Part shown: positions 53,752 through 62,012 of the stretch, piece after piece
Layout of the letters: each line of letters starts with the position of its first letter
Numbering within the stretch: position 1 is the stretch's first letter
Assembly: GCA_963811255.1 (NCBI GenBank)
Contig: CAWEQI010000001.1
Span: 186,001 to 250,000, forward strand
Length of the DNA stretch: 64,000 nucleotides
Reading direction: 5' to 3'
Origin: Croceibacterium_B sp963811255
Lineage (GTDB): Bacteria > Pseudomonadota > Alphaproteobacteria > Sphingomonadales > Sphingomonadaceae
The notes under the pieces: generated by a model
Database searches by the model: none
The model's input: the letters and a program-made list of their open reading frames with translations, nothing else
Told to the model about the DNA's origin: nothing
Program-made: the position numbers and the translations under genes

Positions 53752-55029
53752 TTACCCCATGGAAGGAGCCGCAGGAATAGGTTCCCGCGGGTTCGGATTG
53801 GTCCAGCCATACTTGGGTTTCGCTGCCCCGATGAGCTGCTGTCCGTTGCCAAGATCGCCGCCCGAGCAACTCAGCCCCTTTTCGATGCAGTTGTCGAGCC
53901 ACAGCTTCTTCGCCTCGGCGACCCAGCTTTCCATGTAATCAGCGTGCAGCGTCTGCCCCGGCTTGGCGCCGGGCAGCATGTGATCGCTCGACAGCTTGAC
54001 TCGCGAGTAGTGCGTACCATCGGGGTTGGTCCCGATCATGTCGGGCGTGACGGTGAACTGGGCCTTGTTTTCCTCCTGCGGAATCACATAGGGATGGTCG
54101 GCCGGACACTTGTAGTAACCCCAAGATCCATAGCTCCCGTAGGCCATGTGGCTCCGGTGATCGGCAACGTCGAGATGCTTGCCATCCCAGCAGTTCGGGG
54201 CGAGGGTGTTGGCAACCAGGGTATCGCCCGCCTGGCAGCCCGAGGCGAAAACCTCGTCCAGGTTTGGGTGGTGCTTCTGGTCTCCGCCGGTGCAGTACCA
54301 GCCAGCCCCCTGGACCGGAGCGGTGGGGTTGTTCGCATCCCAACCAAACACAAAGCGAATTTGGTTCGGCAAGCCGATGCACGTCCCCATGAAATTGCTG
54401 CTGCCTGGCGTGCAGAACGATGAGGATGAGGTCTTGCGCTTGTAATAGACCGAAACGAGGTCGGGCTGAATAACCTCCCCCTGATCGTTGATGAGCGCGG
54501 GTTCCCAGTAGCTCGAGCGGTTGAGCGAGTAAGGTGTGTAATTGCAGTTGGTCTCAGCCGACGCCGCCAAGCTCGCAGGCGTAATGGACGCATCGAATTT
54601 CATGTCGCCCCAAGGCTGGTGCAGGTGCGACTTGCCGGGTTGACCGGGATAGACGACAGGGTCATCGTAGGCGATCTTGCCCTCACCTCCGCAGGTGAAG
54701 CGAAACGCACCTTCCGAGCGATCCTGCGTGTACAAGCCGGGGATCGCGCCGGTGCCCCATGAGGGTTGAAGTCCGTTCTGAATGTCGAAATCGGCGTGAA
54801 GCGGAGGGGCCCCCTCCAGTGAGGGGGCCGAAATTGACAAGGCAACTTCAGTAGGGGTGAAGCCGCCTGGCGTGGAACTGGATGTCGCAGTTGGAGTTGG
54901 GGTTGATGAGACCGCAGCGACCGGGTCGGAGGCAGTGCCGACGCCGCCCGTTGTCGCCGAGTCTGGGCCGCACCCTGCTATGGCCATCAGGGCGGCGGCT
55001 GCGGTGAATTTCCGAACCACTGTTCGCAC
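53752..55029 (-). CDS. DUF1996-domain lipoprotein
   Basis: An exported protein with a DUF1996 domain over most of its length. Its marks are SHLHQPWG, CWDGKHLDVADHRSHMAYG, CPADHPYVIPQ and the late SSDHMLPG. A lipobox (AIAGCG) precedes a Pro/Thr/Ser linker of about 35 residues. DUF1996 is known mostly from fungi and actinomycetes and has no established enzymatic function; its conserved His, Asp and Trp residues hint at a glycan- or metal-binding surface. The GTG at 55029 gives a normal 20-residue lipoprotein signal, while a TTG at 55077 opens the frame earlier. It stands alone between the polymerase and GtrA genes. Confidence 0.82.
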   Translation of the reverse strand: MRTVVRKFTAAAALMAIAGCGPDSATTGGVGTASDPVAAVSSTPTPTATSSSTPGGFTPTEVALSISAPSLEGAPPLHADFDIQNGLQPSWGTGAIPGLYTQDRSEGAFRFTCGGEGKIAYDDPVVYPGQPGKSHLHQPWGDMKFDASITPASLAASAETNCNYTPYSLNRSSYWEPALINDQGEVIQPDLVSVYYKRKTSSSSFCTPGSSNFMGTCIGLPNQIRFVFGWDANNPTAPVQGAGWYCTGGDQKHHPNLDEVFASGCQAGDTLVANTLAPNCWDGKHLDVADHRSHMAYGSYGSWGYYKCPADHPYVIPQEENKAQFTVTPDMIGTNPDGTHYSRVKLSSDHMLPGAKPGQTLHADYMESWVAEAKKLWLDNCIEKGLSCSGGDLGNGQQLIGAAKPKYGWTNPNPREPIPAAPSMG

Positions 55030-55526
55030 GGTTAAGGATTTCCCAAAGTTCGACGTGAAAAGATTGATGTCGGTCAATAGGTAAGATCAGGCTGCGAAAC
55101 ATGGTTAACGGTCAGACATTCACGGCTTTGCGGCGACGCGAGCACAACGTGCGGTGAATGAATTTCCTGGAGTGGAAAACACGTAAGGCGCTGGCGTCGC
55201 TTGCACTTTTGTCGAAGTGGGCCTGGCGTGTGTGAAGGTGCTAAACCAATTGACAGGCCCGGCAGATCGTCGTGTAGTCGCGAACTCGAAACGAGCGACG
55301 CTCCGACCTGCCGAGTGGATGGCAATCCACTTTGCTTTCGCAACAGCGTCGGTATGGGAATTTGAGCACCGTGACGGCGGCAGCGGTGCAGAAACTTGGG
55401 AGGTCCCGGCCTGGTGCTCGCGAATACAGCGCCCCTTGGTGGATCGCCCGCTGATACTATCGGCTGTCGTCGTTCTGCAGTCCGGGAGCGCCGTATGTGC
55501 GGCACAGATTGCAAAGAGGCAGACGC
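55030..55526. other. Stretch between DUF1996 and GtrA genes
   Basis: About 500 bases. Frames run in several overlapping registers on both strands and give no family resemblance. I take it as promoter and spacer DNA for the two divergent genes. Confidence 0.3.
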
Positions 55527-55952
55527 GTGAGGCGGTTGATCGCGCACCTACGGGCACATGAGGTTCGAGGGCAACTGCTGCAATTCTTAGGATCGACCGG
55601 CTTCAGCGCTTCAATGTCGCTTGGGCTCCCCATCTTGCTGCACGATTTCTTGGGCGTCGGGGAAAAGCTGGCTGTTGCGGTCGGGTTCGCAACAGCCTAC
55701 GTCGGCAACATCCTCATGCTGCGCTTGTTCGTCTTTCGATCGCGCGGCTCTTGGCTTGGTCAAGTGTCACGTTATGTGCCGACGAACGGCCTTTTTCGGC
55801 TCGCCGAGTATTTGGGGTTCCTGGGATTGTTTCAATATGTCGGCATCGATTATAAGATCGCCGTGATCATCGTTTTGGGAATCTCTTTTATTTTCAAGTT
55901 CTTCGCCTACCGCTGGATCTTTGTCGAAATGCGCCCGGTTTGCAGGCCCTAG
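55527..55952 (+). CDS. GtrA-family membrane protein
   Basis: A 141-residue protein with four predicted membrane segments, typical of GtrA. The N-terminal segment is QLLQFLGSTGFSASMSLGLPIL, and the end is IIVLGISFIFKFFAYRWIFVE, the usual conserved closing part. GtrA proteins are thought to flip or present polyprenyl-linked sugars. The GTG at 55527 has AGAGG about 7 bases upstream and is preferred to the GTG at 55497. Its 3' end overlaps the end of the convergent GT2 gene by 186 bases. Confidence 0.84.
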   Translation: MRRLIAHLRAHEVRGQLLQFLGSTGFSASMSLGLPILLHDFLGVGEKLAVAVGFATAYVGNILMLRLFVFRSRGSWLGQVSRYVPTNGLFRLAEYLGFLGLFQYVGIDYKIAVIIVLGISFIFKFFAYRWIFVEMRPVCRP

Positions 55953-56882
55953 CTCGAGACGCCGTACTCTTTCCAACGTCAGCTCGAGCAGCTGTCGATT
56001 TCTTCCGACTAAATCAGCAAGTAGCCCGATAACGAATGTGATTGTTCCGGCCGTCAACAATGCGCTGCCGATGACGAGTGATTGTATCTTCCCGCTGCCT
56101 GCAACGAAGAAATAGAAATAAAGGAACCTGACGATTGGGGCCAAACCAATTAGCGCTATTATTGCTCCAAGCAGCGAGAATATACGCAACGGCTGATACA
56201 TCGCGTACATCAGTAGTGTAGTGGCTCCAGATTTCTTGATGAAGGTTGGAATTGATTTAAACAGCCGCGATTCTCGGGTCTTCGGATTGGTGCGAACTGG
56301 CACGGTGGAAACGGCCATCCCCTTATGCCCGGCCTGGATAAGCATCTCGATGGTGTAACTAAACGAAGAGACGATGTTGAGGCGCATCGCTGCGTCTCTC
56401 GAGATGGCCCGAAAACCACTGACAGCGTCCGGGATGCGAACATTTGAAAATGTTCTTACGACAGCGCTCCCGACCGCCTGCAACAGCCGTTTGCCTGCCG
56501 AAAAGTGGGAAATGCCACTCGTTTTGCGGTCGCCTACCACGATTTCCGCTTGCCCAAGCAGGATTGGCTGCACCAAACACGCAATATCCGCTCCGCAATA
56601 TTGATTGTCGCCATCGGTGTTGACGATGATGTCTGCGCCAGCGCCGAGGGCGAAATCAAGGCCGCGCGCAAAGCTGCGCGCAAGCCCGTTGTTCGTGGCA
56701 TTTACGACTACGTGATGGACACCAAGTTCTCGCGCTAACTCGGCTGTGCCGTCACTCGATCCGTCATCGATCACCAGGTATTCTATCGTATCGATGCCCT
56801 CGATCCGGACCGGCAGGTCACGAATCGTCTGGGGCAAGGTGTCTCGTTCATTATAGCACGGTATTTGGATGATGAGCTTCAC
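55767..56882 (-). CDS. Dolichol-phosphate-mannose-synthase-like GT2
   Basis: A 371-residue GT2. It starts with KLIIQIPCYNERDTLPQTI, and IDDGSSDGTAELAR, NTDGDNQYCGADI and GFRAISRDAAMRLN make up the catalytic core. Two C-terminal membrane segments follow (about residues 235-300). Such enzymes charge polyprenyl phosphate with a sugar, which GtrA or a GT-C transferase then uses. It starts with GTG inside the stop of the upstream gene (4-base overlap). The last 60 or so codons are antisense to gtrA, so the native C-terminus may have grown by loss of an earlier stop. Confidence 0.86.
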   Translation of the reverse strand: MKLIIQIPCYNERDTLPQTIRDLPVRIEGIDTIEYLVIDDGSSDGTAELARELGVHHVVVNATNNGLARSFARGLDFALGAGADIIVNTDGDNQYCGADIACLVQPILLGQAEIVVGDRKTSGISHFSAGKRLLQAVGSAVVRTFSNVRIPDAVSGFRAISRDAAMRLNIVSSFSYTIEMLIQAGHKGMAVSTVPVRTNPKTRESRLFKSIPTFIKKSGATTLLMYAMYQPLRIFSLLGAIIALIGLAPIVRFLYFYFFVAGSGKIQSLVIGSALLTAGTITFVIGLLADLVGRNRQLLELTLERVRRLELGPANRAHFDKDPAVGEELENKRDSQNDDHGDLIIDADILKQSQEPQILGEPKKAVRRHIT

Positions 56883-58435
56883 TGTCCGCTTCCTTCGTCT
56901 GTGATGGACCTTTTCGATGCGGGACGAGCGGCAACGCTGACGACCACACTGGCGGCAAGGGGAAGCAACCAAATCAGTCGCATTTGATACCGCGCATGAG
57001 GTCCGGAGAGGGCACCACAAATCGCGGCGTTGGCAAGAACTCCGAGCAGAAGCAGTAGCGGCAGGTTGAAATCGTTTACGCCAACCCGGAGTTGACGCCG
57101 ACGTAGCCAAAAGACCGCCAAGATCGTGAGCGACAATAGGGTGGTCGCGATGGATGCTGCAACGGCCAAGCTGGTCGGCATGCTGTGTCGGGCGGCGCGG
57201 GACCAAGCGATCGATTGAGCAATGCGAGGAGGGTATTTGGTAGAGAGCTCGTCGACCTTTTCCGCCGGGTAGTTGAAGTTCATCAGATCAAAGCTGGTGA
57301 GTTCCTTCCAGGTGGAGATGAGAGAGACGCGAATAACGTTCCATGGATTTTGGCGCACCACCGCAAGGAAGAATGGCATGTCCTCCCGAGAAAGGCGCCT
57401 TTGCCTCTCTGCGCTGGCGAGTTGAAACACTCCAGTTTTGGAGTCTTCGCTCCACAGAAAGCTGTCGCTCTCGAGCGGAAGCTTTTTCACATAAGGGCAT
57501 AATCCCCAAGCCTCAGAATCCTTTGCACAAGTTTTCTGAAGATACTCTGTCCCTGGGCCAGCAGCGATCATACGTGCCGAAAGGAACGGCGGCCTGATGG
57601 GTTGCTCATGCAATGAGTGTGCAATGGCCATGCTGAAGACCGTTCCGCTGAGCAGACCGATGGCGAAAACGGGCGTGGCAATCAGGAGTGGTCGCCAGCC
57701 GAGACGACGCTGAAGATAAGGGATTGCTCCGAACGTTCCGATGGAAAGGGCCAACAGCAAATTCGTACTGTGGAAGCTTGCCATGACGCCGCTGATGGCA
57801 AGTAAGATCAGGCGCTCAGCCGTCGCGAGTTTCTCCCAGGAGGCGATCAATGTGCCTAGAGTGAGAATGATCAAGCCGGAGTACACATCCGGCATCAGCA
57901 TGGAGGTGTAGAATGGAAGCGGCGTTAGAAACAGCAAGACCCCGGCTGTTGCCAGTGCTACGAATGGAGGCGTGGCACGGTCGCGCAGGGCCACCCCCAC
58001 GCAATAGCAGAGAATTGAGGCCGTGATCAGTGCTTGCGCCACGACGGCTCCCCACGGCCCAAGAAAACGCATCGGCAGGTAGATCACAAATCCGTAGTAG
58101 ATCGAGCGGCCAGCCAGAACGGGTCGCGTCGGCTTCAGCTGCGCCCGCTGCTCCGAAACGACAACGGGATTGGCGGAACTGGCGACCGGACCATCGTCCC
58201 CAACCTTGAGCCTGTTCGACCATTCTGAAGGTGATCCCGTCAGAACCACGGTGGCAGCGTCAGCCGATCGGACATAAGTGCTCGTGTCAGGAAACCAGAA
58301 GGGCCCCCCATTTATGTATGCAGGCCAAAGCAGCAGTAAGGCCGTCAGCGCAATCAATGCGAAAAGTCGCCCCCGCGGATGGGAGCAATGCGGTCGCGGA
58401 ATTAGCTGCGCGGCTCGAAAGGAGTTGAGCATCAA
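56879..58435 (-). CDS. Large membrane protein, possible GT-C glycosyltransferase
   Basis: A 518-residue protein with about ten hydrophobic segments. After the first membrane segment a short periplasmic loop carries FPDTSTYVR, an acidic site like those of GT-C enzymes that use polyprenyl-phosphate sugars. A larger extracytoplasmic region (about 270-400) has a Cys-rich patch (KTCAKDSEAWGLCPYVKK). I do not recognise a named family. Its position just upstream of the dolichol-phosphate-like GT2 with translational coupling suggests that it uses the sugar made by that enzyme. Confidence 0.6.
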   Translation of the reverse strand: MMLNSFRAAQLIPRPHCSHPRGRLFALIALTALLLLWPAYINGGPFWFPDTSTYVRSADAATVVLTGSPSEWSNRLKVGDDGPVASSANPVVVSEQRAQLKPTRPVLAGRSIYYGFVIYLPMRFLGPWGAVVAQALITASILCYCVGVALRDRATPPFVALATAGVLLFLTPLPFYTSMLMPDVYSGLIILTLGTLIASWEKLATAERLILLAISGVMASFHSTNLLLALSIGTFGAIPYLQRRLGWRPLLIATPVFAIGLLSGTVFSMAIAHSLHEQPIRPPFLSARMIAAGPGTEYLQKTCAKDSEAWGLCPYVKKLPLESDSFLWSEDSKTGVFQLASAERQRRLSREDMPFFLAVVRQNPWNVIRVSLISTWKELTSFDLMNFNYPAEKVDELSTKYPPRIAQSIAWSRAARHSMPTSLAVAASIATTLLSLTILAVFWLRRRQLRVGVNDFNLPLLLLLGVLANAAICGALSGPHARYQMRLIWLLPLAASVVVSVAARPASKRSITDEGSGQ

Positions 58436-58805
58436 ATTTCATTTCCATCGGGCGGATCGGAGCTGAACCGGAAACACGACAATCTTCTGAACTCCACCCT
58501 TGGGCATCCTCTCGAAAAATGCAGCCAGGCCGGAGACGCGTCAACAAGTTGCGCGTCGAGAAACGCCCTGTGTGCTGAAATGAGACTGGGCCGGCCTTAT
58601 GAGAGTTGTTGAGGTGATGCGCCTTGGACTGAGTCACCCACGCGAAGGGGCCGCTCCAGCGAGTGACTTGATCTGCTTGTCGGAGGCCCAGAGGCACGGG
58701 ATTGAGCCCTCCTTAGTGCGGAAAAAAAGGGCCAGGATCAACGACGTTGACGATTGGGGACTGGGCTAACTCCACAGAACGCCAGCGTGCAAAATCTTGT
58801 CTCCA
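58436..58805. other. Stretch between two membrane-protein genes
   Basis: About 370 bases with no supported gene. It probably carries a promoter for the minus-strand gene ending at 56879 and the terminus of the next upstream gene. Confidence 0.3.
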
Positions 58806-60317
58806 TCAGCTTCTTGACCCTCTCGCGCCGGCGCCCGGTAGTGCGATAAGGAGTGCGCCAATGCGTGGATCATAGCTCACAACAGCCCGTTCCGCTTCTT
58901 CAATCCCGACGCTGAAGCCCAAGGATTTCAAAAGATGGAAGACTGACGGAGCTTTCACGAAATACACGTGAGATATCCAGACATACCCGCCGCACTTTGG
59001 ATCAAAAGAGCGCTGCGCCGAGGGACCTTCTTCATGAAAGCCATAGGTTGAGCTTATCTCTTGATACAACCGTCGCACGACCGCGCTCCGTTGTTCATCC
59101 GATCGCTCAAAGCCAGTCTGCGAGATTTCCTTGGGATCTATCGCAAACACCCGCGTGGTTGGGCACAACGATTGAGCGGCCGCGAGCCGCTGGGCATACA
59201 GAGTTTCATTCGGCGAGAAAGAAAGGAAAACCAGCGTCCCCGCGATAGAGATCACAAAGGAGCTGTACACCCACCTTGCATCGAGTTTACCACTCGCCGC
59301 CCCTGACGCCGCCAAAAAGGCCGCTCCTAGCGGCACCAAGCCAAGCAGCTGGCGACTGATGACAACATGAGTTAGCCCGTTGAGCACAGCCATGCCGGAG
59401 ACTGCGAGCGCAATGGCGAGGCCAAGCCAAGCCGTGCTCGTACCTGAGCTCAGGTGATCCAGAAGAGATCGATAACCCTGCAGCCCATGCGACCAGATGT
59501 CCCGCAGCAATGAGTAGAGGACGGCGAGATTGGCGATCGCGGTTATGGCGACGACCTTCCCCAGATCACTAGCAAAACCCAGCATGGACTGGTTGTAGGG
59601 AGCAGGAATCGCCGCATAGCGAAGGCTGTTAACTAGCGATACGGCAACGACGGCCCATCCCGCCATCGCGGCGAACGCAAACGGCCTAGCTGTGCGGTAT
59701 CCTGCCTTAAGCGCCGTTGACAATGCAGCCGCACAAAGCGTCGCGAAAGCTACCAGAAAGCTCATGTAGTCAAAGAAAGCGACTGCGCACGCCAGGAGCG
59801 TCAAGCATGTATCCCAACGTCGACGAGCGCGGCCTTGCATCAAGTGATGCGAACGAATGATCAGCGTGCCTAAGAGGACCATGGCGGCAAAGCTTGCCCT
59901 AAGCTCGGCGAAGCGTTCCAAGACCAGATAGTTGCCGAAGAAGACAAGCGGAAAGAGATGGACAAAGCTTGGAAAGGTGGAGGCTCGCTTCCGCGACCAG
60001 CAGGAACCGATGAGCAGAAGAGCAAAGGGAAAGTTCACCAGCCTGAGGAGTTGGATGTTGTCACCTATCGTAGGATAGGCAAGCTTTGCGAACGCATAGA
60101 ATCCGATTGGATGGCCCGTGTCTGCCGACCAAAGGTCAAAAGATCTGCGGAGACTCTGTGACGGGTCTAAGAAGAGCACTGTCCAGAACTCGTCGAAGAC
60201 AGGACCTCTTTCGATAGCGGCCAGAACACAGGACACGCCGATCAGGGCGGCGAAAAGCACGGTTACCTTCCGTGGGCCCAAATATCTCAAGCCGACGACA
60301 ACTTCCCCTGACCTCAT
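58806..60317 (-). CDS. Large membrane protein, possible GT-C glycosyltransferase (second)
   Basis: A 503-residue protein with about ten membrane segments. Its first extracytoplasmic loop has VFDEFWTVLF and SADTGHPIGFY, the acidic Asp-Glu pattern common to PMT-like GT-C enzymes, and an LLRLVNFPFALLLIG segment follows. A soluble C-terminal part contains DPKEISQTGFERSDEQ and a Cys-containing FDPKCGGYVWIS stretch. The ATG at 60317 has GGGGGA upstream and starts before the first membrane segment; earlier ATGs to 60416 add a basic extension. No family is named, and the sugar is unknown. Confidence 0.6.
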   Translation of the reverse strand: MRSGEVVVGLRYLGPRKVTVLFAALIGVSCVLAAIERGPVFDEFWTVLFLDPSQSLRRSFDLWSADTGHPIGFYAFAKLAYPTIGDNIQLLRLVNFPFALLLIGSCWSRKRASTFPSFVHLFPLVFFGNYLVLERFAELRASFAAMVLLGTLIIRSHHLMQGRARRRWDTCLTLLACAVAFFDYMSFLVAFATLCAAALSTALKAGYRTARPFAFAAMAGWAVVAVSLVNSLRYAAIPAPYNQSMLGFASDLGKVVAITAIANLAVLYSLLRDIWSHGLQGYRSLLDHLSSGTSTAWLGLAIALAVSGMAVLNGLTHVVISRQLLGLVPLGAAFLAASGAASGKLDARWVYSSFVISIAGTLVFLSFSPNETLYAQRLAAAQSLCPTTRVFAIDPKEISQTGFERSDEQRSAVVRRLYQEISSTYGFHEEGPSAQRSFDPKCGGYVWISHVYFVKAPSVFHLLKSLGFSVGIEEAERAVVSYDPRIGALLIALPGAGARGSRS

Positions 60318-60646
60318 GCATTCCCCCGCGCAACGTCGTGACATTGGCCGAAGCCAACGCGGCAAGCTATCTTGATCTAGTTGTTGACGCCATCTCATAG
60401 GCTGGCTGGCGGTCACATGGTGTTCTTCGCCTCAAGGAGATCAGGTGTTAAGGCCCCCTTGCTATCTGGCGACAGAGGGAGCTGCGCCCCCGACCAAATA
60501 GCCCTGCAATGGCCGTGGCGGGGCGTGCCAAGATGAAACAGCCTCTGCACGAGATTCCGCTTAACAGGCCGCTAAAATGTGCTTAACACAAACTTAACGG
60601 CCCTTGCGGCGATTCGCTTGGCGCTATCGTTTTGGTGGAGACTGCT
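60318..60646. promoter_or_regulatory. Divergent promoter region with TTAAC motifs
   Basis: About 330 bases separate the starts of the GT-C-like gene and the PEP-CTERM gene. Three TTAAC elements lie at 60562-60603: TTAACAGGCCGCTAA, CTTAACAC and CTTAACGGCC. The first resembles the perfect palindrome TTAACGGCCGTTAA at 63906-63919. They may be binding sites for one regulator, but no known site was recognised. No gene is seen. Confidence 0.4.
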
Positions 60647-61306
60647 ATGCGTAAAAGCTTACTCGGGTGTCTCATCGCCTCAGCGATGTGTGTCGCTCCT
60701 AGCACCGCAAATGCGGCTGTCACAATCGTTCAGGGCACCACTTTCGCTGTTCCTTCAGTAAACGATTTCCAAAGTCAGTTGGCTGCGCTCGGCCTTACTG
60801 AATACACAACCACGGGAGCAGACTTGATCGTTGATGTGCCCTCCGTGATCACTTTTGAATTCCTCGGGAGCGAAAGCGCCTACGACGATACATTTTCGGC
60901 CCTCGGGGGCACCCCGGTATCGCTGAGTGAGTATACACCGTTCGAAAATCATTTTTCGGCCCCCGTTTTGATTGGCTCGTCATTGTTCGGAGCCGGCAGC
61001 TTGGCCAACAGCCTAATCTTTTCGAGCGACAATCCGAACGGTGCAACGGCTACAGTTGGTCAGGATGGATTTGGCATCTTCCTGAATCCGAACCGAGGGC
61101 CGGGCCCCTTCAACACGTTCTATCTCGGCTATGATGATCAGATAAACCACCAGGATGATAATCATGACGATTTCATTGTGAAGGCCACCATCCGTGCTGT
61201 TCCTGAGCCTGCAACCTGGGCGATGATGCTCGTAGGCTTTATGGCGGTTGGTTTCGGCCTTCGCCGCCGCAAGCGGCCAGGTGCTGCACGCCTTCGGTTT
61301 GCCTGA
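60647..61306 (+). CDS. PEP-CTERM sorting-domain protein (second)
   Basis: A 219-residue exported protein. A signal peptide (MRKSLLGCLIASAMCVAPST then ANAA) is followed by a beta-rich domain poor in charged residues and rich in Ser, Asp and Gly, and by the C-terminal PEP-CTERM signal VPEPATWAMMLVGFM plus RRRK. PEPATWAMM is the common sphingomonad variant. GGAG lies six bases before the ATG at 60647. A strong hairpin terminator follows at 61333. It is a likely XrtV substrate and lies at the far edge of the same locus as the exosortase. Confidence 0.88.
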   Translation: MRKSLLGCLIASAMCVAPSTANAAVTIVQGTTFAVPSVNDFQSQLAALGLTEYTTTGADLIVDVPSVITFEFLGSESAYDDTFSALGGTPVSLSEYTPFENHFSAPVLIGSSLFGAGSLANSLIFSSDNPNGATATVGQDGFGIFLNPNRGPGPFNTFYLGYDDQINHQDDNHDDFIVKATIRAVPEPATWAMMLVGFMAVGFGLRRRKRPGAARLRFA

Positions 61307-61332
61307 CAGATAAGCGATTGTCGAAAGAGTCT

Positions 61333-61372
61333 GGGCGCCGATCAGCTATGGAGCTGATCGGCGCCCTTTGTT
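61333..61372 (+). terminator. Rho-independent terminator after the PEP-CTERM gene
   Basis: GGGCGCCGATCAGCT at 61333-61347 pairs perfectly over 15 bp with AGCTGATCGGCGCCC at 61352-61366, around an ATGG loop, and TTTGTT follows. Position and shape fit an intrinsic terminator for the gene ending at 61306. Confidence 0.85.
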
Positions 61373-61439
61373 GCGTAAGGACGGATCAGTGCTCTTGAGA
61401 CAACGAGAGCGTTGCCTCCTCATATGATGCGCCTTGGTA

Positions 61440-61975
61440 CGCCCATAGCCTTGTCGGCGATCAGATCGCGGGCGGCGGGCGGCGCGTCGAACAGAAGCAC
61501 GGCGCCCTTGTAGTCGCTCATCTGCCCCTTTGGAGAGCAGCATCACGAGCGGCCCGGCCCTGGCGATCGCAAAGCACGTGCAGCTTAGAGTTCGGGCCGC
61601 CTTTGGTGCGCCCGACACGTCGGGGGAGAGCCCCTTTTTGAGCAGGTTGGCGGCAGTGCGAGGAGCCTTCAGATGCGTGACATCGATCATTAGCCGGTCA
61701 GTCTTGCCAACCTGGGCGGCCAGTGCAGCGAAGATCTTGTTTAACACCCCGAGCCGGCTCCAGCGCACGAACCGGTTGCAGATCGTTTATGCGGACCATA
61801 CTCCCTCGGCGCATCGTGCCAACGCCGACCTTTCCCGATCAGGAAGTTGATCCCTGAAAGCACCCGCCGGTCATCGACCTTGGGCATCCCGTGCCCCAAC
61901 GGAAAGATAAGCGTCGATCTGGCGCATCTTCGCCTCCGACAACCAGAACAGTCGGCGTCGCAGTTGAATCACATC
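61440..61975 (-). pseudogene. Decayed IS5-family transposase
   Basis: Pieces of one IS5-family transposase are readable in shifting registers from about 61975 down to 61440: FWLSEAKMRQIDAYL, then PKVDDRRVLSGINFL and WHDAPREYGPHK, then NRFVRWSRLGVLNKIFAALA, then GRPLVMLLS-like AGPLVMLLSK, then GQMSDYKGAVLLFDAPPAARDLIADKA. At least three frameshifts separate them (near 61875, 61787 and 61532), and the C-terminal catalytic half is missing. It is a relic, not an active element. I did not find terminal inverted repeats. It lies 38 bases from the end of the broken priming-transferase gene. Confidence 0.72.
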
Positions 61976-62012
61976 CAAGCCGCCCTCGGGGATCCTATGA
62001 TGTGCCCGGTGC

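Noticed and set aside
55217..55561. A plus-strand open frame of 114 residues before gtrA and its minus-strand counterparts
   Set aside because: Frames exist in several registers on both strands with no family resemblance and no ribosome-binding site, so the stretch is better read as intergenic.
60547..60660. A sigma-54 (GG-N10-GC) promoter before the PEP-CTERM gene
   Set aside because: GG and GC pairs occur, but not with the required TGGC...TTGC spacing. I could not support a site despite the nearby NtrC-like regulator.
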